A DNA stretch of 64,000 bases, taken from NCBI GenBank assembly GCA_021234155.1, contig JAJEKV010000015.1:8964458-9028457 (forward strand), written 5' to 3'. Position numbers and translations under genes: made by a program. The stretch is from Isoetes taiwanensis. Lineage: Eukaryota > Streptophyta > Lycopodiopsida > Isoetales > Isoetaceae. The notes under the pieces are model-generated. The model had not been told where the DNA came from. It did no database searches and was given only the letters and a program-made list of their open reading frames with translations. This document shows, one piece after another, positions 60,246 to 64,000 of the stretch. The first letter of the stretch is position 1; each line of letters starts with the position of its first letter.

Positions 60246-61400
60246 CTAACCCTCCGCAGTTTCCATCCGGAAGAGAGGTGAGCCGAGAGGTCTGCAGAAA
60301 GCTGACGTCAGCGAGGCAAACTTTGAGTCCTGCTCAGTTTTGAACTTGAGTGCTGAAATTTCTACAAAGTTCGAGTACAAGGTTGAGCGAGCAATATTCC
60401 GTATGGGCCCTTTTGGTACCTTCGTGGAGAGCTGCTTTGACTTGTTGTGCTCCAATAAATTTGAATTTCTGATTGAGCCGAGCCTGATTCGCAAGTTGGC
60501 CGACTTGATCTTGTGCACTTTTGAGACTGCATGAGCCCTGTAAGAGAGCTTCGTGCTTGTCTTGAAGTTTATTCCAAAGCCGCGTACCTGGGGCGCTGGG
60601 CAGCCTGGAAGGTCCCTCGGGCAAAACGTGACCGTAGGCCCCAGTGCCCGCGAACCCCTCATCACAAGAGCCGCCCCTCGACTTTGTAACCTGAGCAGCC
60701 AAAATTGAGCATCCCGGCTGACACCGATACAACAACCGTCAGGGTGTTGTGGTGGTGGAGCCGGCTGTTGCCCGCCTCTGTGATGTTTGGGAAAGATGGT
60801 GTGAACTGATGAAGGTAGCAGTAGAGAAGACAAGGACATGGGTAAAAAGCGGTGACTTTGACATGACCGGGGAAGAAGGGGGGCGTGAAGTGCCAGCTTG
60901 GCGAAGTCATCTAAGGGGACCGCTGAGTGGAAGTATGAGAATTTTGTGTGGGAGGGAAGTAATGACGGATGAGGGCTTGAAAGTGGCCTCCCACGTAAAA
61001 CTTCGGGGAATGAATGGCACTCAAGGGCGGTCCATTTCTTGAGAAGACGAAGAACATCATTTGGGGCCAATCTATGTGGTGGTTGAGTGTGTATGTTGAG
61101 GGACCAGTTATAGAAAGGCCTATTGGATATGGGTGTTCTTTGATAGAATACCTAAGGAACTTTCGTTTCACGTAAATTTAAATCAACAAAGGTTTCGTGG
61201 AGGCTTGTCGATATTATCGCATCGCATGGACATTGGCATGATAAGCGTGTGCACCAAACTCGTGACATCGAAGATCCCCGGTATGGTGACCATGATAAAC
61301 AAGGGGTGCAAGGAACAAGGAACACCCCGAGAAATCAAAATGTTGAGTCAGCTTAAATGGTGGCGCCACTCCAATCACGCTGGGTGCATCACGTCAATCC
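60246..61400 (-). CDS. GYP3 ORF3: unknown conserved block
   Basis: A 274-codon minus frame (61070-60246) runs from MAPNDVLRLLKKWTALECHS through a proline/serine-rich centre to YSNFVEISALKFKTEQDSKF. An adjacent frame has QDKHEALLQGSCSLKSAQDQ. It is collinear with ORF3 of the other copies, including the coiled-coil-like part. Confidence 0.5.
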
Positions 61401-62099
61401 ATACTGGCCAGGCTTTTAAAACCCGCCCAACCCAACGACGGGACGGGTCATTTGAGAGAATTTTAGGAAGTTTGTGTCGTTTCAAATACTTCTCTTTATT
61501 TGGGCCAACAAGGGCTTCACCTGAAAGGGCGCCAAGAAAGATACAGATGCAAAAAAAGAGCCGGATCCTTGGGAGCAAAAGAGCTTGAAGTGTGGTGCAA
61601 CTGGGCAGCGGTAACGATTTGCGTAAACTAAGAGTGATTCAAAGGCGAGGACCTAAAGTCGAAAGACGGAGGGACAAAGGCCAAGAACCAAAGTTGTTTT
61701 TTTAGGGCTTAATAACCGGAGGCTTAAGAGGTATGAAGAGCGGGCTAAACCGAGCCGCTGATGGTGCCAAAATCGAAGATGCCAAGAATATTGAGAGGCA
61801 AAATTTGGCGGAAACCCGTCCAAGGAGAAGCAAATGAACCAAGGAGGAGAGACGGAAGCCAGCCGACCGGAGACGTGCGCCGATCACCAATAATAACGTC
61901 TCACTCTACGAGCTGCGTTGTTCGGCATCCTTCAACACCGCAACCCAGCTTTTATTACCACAAAGCCGAAATGCGCCCGGGCCGCACTTCATGGCTAGGA
62001 TATGCCAGCCGGAGAAAAGATTCTCATTTTAGAAACGCCTTTGCATTGCAAACATCGCTATGACAGATTGGTCCATCGCCGACAAGGAGAAGTTCCCCT

Positions 62100-62400
62100 C
62101 ATGGTATATGACGAACTGGAGTAACGGAGGTATCCGATGGCGCTGCGAGGATATTGCTGGAGCGAACGGGGATCAGATTATGCCCAATGCAACCGCCGAG
62201 TGGATTACCCGCAAGATGAAATTGTCCGACCGGGCGCCGCCACAACCGGCATTCGAATGGACGGTCGGTGCCTGATGGTCAACATCCCCGACCAAGCACC
62301 CTCAACGGGATGGAGGTGGTTCCGCACCGGGATCCCCGAAAGCGTAACCTCACCATCTCCTCCGCATCACCTCGCCCAACCCTGAGTAGAGGGTTTTCCC
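62100..62400 (+). CDS. Antisense unit in GYP3, decayed
   Basis: The plus strand still reads VDYPQDEI, GIRMDGRCLMVNIPD, TGWRWFRTGIPESVTS, collinear with GYP2 51766-52059. The TATA position has changed to GGTATATGACG (about 62103). The following AT-rich end TATAATAGAATATG is retained at about 62502. Confidence 0.4.
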
Positions 62401-62499
62401 CAGGACTTAGCAGATAGGGGTTTCAGCCTGTTTTGTATATAGGGGTGCGTCTATAAGGAAATAGTTGGCCGCGCTTCTGCCATTTTAAAAAATTTCCAC

Positions 62500-64000
62500 T
62501 ATAATAGAATATGCCGCTTTTCTAGTCACTTTCAGGTTTGTTTTCTTTAACTGTTGATATGAGTTGATTTTTCCTCGCAGTGATGAAATGCTTTGGAGAC
62601 GAAACATTAACCAATGTAGGTAATGGAGTGCCATCTAACTCGCCGCTGGAAAAACGCTTGGTCAAATCCACTTGTTCAATTTGATAAGGGCCAAGCCAAC
62701 GAAATCCTGAGTTTACCCGAAAATTTTGGTACCGGAATCATAAAGAAGAACCAAACGCCTCTTTGAATAAATGTTTTGCCTCGTGACGCTTGTCATGTAA
62801 AGATTTTGCAACTGCCGTCCGCTTTTAAATAAAATACTGATTATAGACTTTTTCGGTTCATCCAACTGTTTCTAATTGATAGGACTCCTTTTCTTTTGAG
62901 TGTTAGGGATTATGAGTGTGAGCGTTTTGAAAACGGAGTGTTGAAGGATGTATTCAAACGCGGCATGAGAGCTTCCTGACCATAAACCAATTTAAAAGGA
63001 GTGGACCGGTAGCAATCTTGGAAACAAGTATTGTGGCCCAAAAGAACAACAAGAGAGAAGTTTTGTTCCGCCTAATCTCGTATGGAAACAAATTTTCTTG
63101 AGAATGGTGACCGAGTTTTGTTGGTGCTTTCCTCGCCAAACCATTACCTTGAGGGATAGTGGGTGTGCTTCGATGATGTATCGAGATAACCGGCCGCCCC
63201 TGATAGTATGATTGATGAAATGAACACCACCTGCCACCCACCCGGGGAATTAATCAAGGCGATACCTTGTTGGATGAGGACCCTAGTCGTGTTTTGAGCA
63301 TTGCGAAACTGAAGTGCATTGCCCCAAATCTACTCTGGGTAGCCGCGAGTCGAGGAACCAGACGTAACCGCACGGTGCGCCGCCAGAGGATCTATATATA
63401 GGAACTCCCACAAAGTCCATTCCATCTAACAAGGGAAGCCGGGCGCATGACCGGGCGCCAGCGGGAATATCAATGGGTCGGTAACCCCACTACCGGCAAG
63501 TCAACGCGCAAATGGTTATCTGGAAGAGCTGCAATAATACCCGGAGTAGGATTTTATGCATGCCGTAGGTCACCATGAAAATGACCACCACTCTGGGGCC
63601 CTTGATGAGCTTTCGAATAATATTCGAACTTTGCGAGGTAGTGAACACGCGTCAAGGATGGTGTCTCATTTTAGAGATGTCCGCGAACCATGGTGTAGTC
63701 ACCCACCCTGAGAAATCTCGATGGCTTAACGTGGACTGTCGCTGGCGAGAGCCGCCTCACCGGGTGGAAGAGCCAACTGGAGGAAGTGCAATCACTGAAA
63801 AATCATGGAACCAATGTGGAGGTTGTCATACTAAAAAGAGTCGAGCATCGTGAGTTACGCCCGACTCAAATGAGGGATCATCCGGTGGATTTGAAAGATA
63901 ATCCTGATCTACGAGATCGGTCGGGTCTTATGAACGATTTCAAAAGGAGCAAATCCTGGAGAGTAATACGTAACTGGAACCGTGAAGCACACTGAAAGAG
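62500..64000 (-). pseudogene. pol: GYP3 integrase and start of RNase H, degraded
   Basis: VFHQSYYQ-type pieces, ATILVSKIATGPLLLNWFMV (about 63010) and the GPY/F region (about 62690) match GYP2. Towards 64000 the zinc-binding region and the RNase H C-terminus are only recognisable by collinearity. Confidence 0.65.

Larger units (their letters stand above)
58717..64000 (-). mobile_element. Ty3/gypsy element GYP3, internal region, cut by window end
   Basis: Starting with CCCCACCAAACCACACC, the internal region runs collinearly with GYP1 and GYP2 through ORF4, ORF3, the antisense unit and integrase, and leaves the window near the RNase H/integrase junction (CATTTCAAAAGGAGCAAA-type sequence at about 63940). 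It is more decayed than GYP2. gag, RT and the 5' LTR would lie beyond 64000. Confidence 0.85.

Overview
The window looks like nuclear DNA of a land plant. Evidence for this is the plant-type retrotransposons, the short GT-AG introns with AT-rich interiors, and the remains of an IVc-subgroup bHLH gene (ILR3-like), a plant-specific family. I cannot name the species. Almost nothing here is an intact host gene; most of the sequence is mobile DNA at several levels of nesting, and nearly every long coding frame is broken.

Layout: (1) 1-19.2 kb is gene-margin DNA. It has a few exon-like blocks on the minus strand (66-1734, unrecognised; 7598-7965, unrecognised), a clear ILR3-like bHLH pseudogene (6829-7345, minus), several small fold-back elements (3504-3689, 3785-4132, 4393-4665, and the paired repeats at 4690-5305 and 11989-12679), an AT-rich inverted repeat, many two-copy tandem duplications of 50-110 bp, and tRNA-derived SINE remnants. 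(2) 19.35-36.2 kb is one Ty1/copia element on the plus strand. It appears to sit inside a SINE and is itself split at its protease/GAG-pre-integrase region by an 11 kb Ty3/gypsy element on the minus strand (21329-32310). (3) 36.25-40.9 kb is anonymous. (4) 40.94-46.78 kb is a decayed non-LTR retrotransposon (LINE) on the plus strand with an endonuclease, a reverse transcriptase and an (ATTCT)n tail. (5) 47.0-64.0 kb is a tandem array of the same Ty3/gypsy family: LTR, 87-bp stub, LTR, full internal region, LTR, then a second internal region running off the window.

The gypsy family is the most interesting content. Its three copies share gag, protease, RT, RNase H and integrase, with an integrase GPY/F-type end and no chromodomain that I can see. 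Between integrase and the 3' LTR they carry about 3.8 kb of additional DNA. That DNA holds (a) a short antisense unit with its own TATA box and a reading frame of about 100 codons, and (b) two sense-strand coding blocks (here ORF3 and ORF4), the first with a coiled-coil-like stretch. I do not recognise either product.

Differences among the gypsy copies seem to concentrate where one copy reads CTG or CAG. That would fit base-calling errors at CHG-methylated sites as well as real decay, so frameshifts inside the retrotransposons should not be taken at face value. The bHLH pseudogene lies in a stretch where this pattern is not obvious, so its stops look more genuine.
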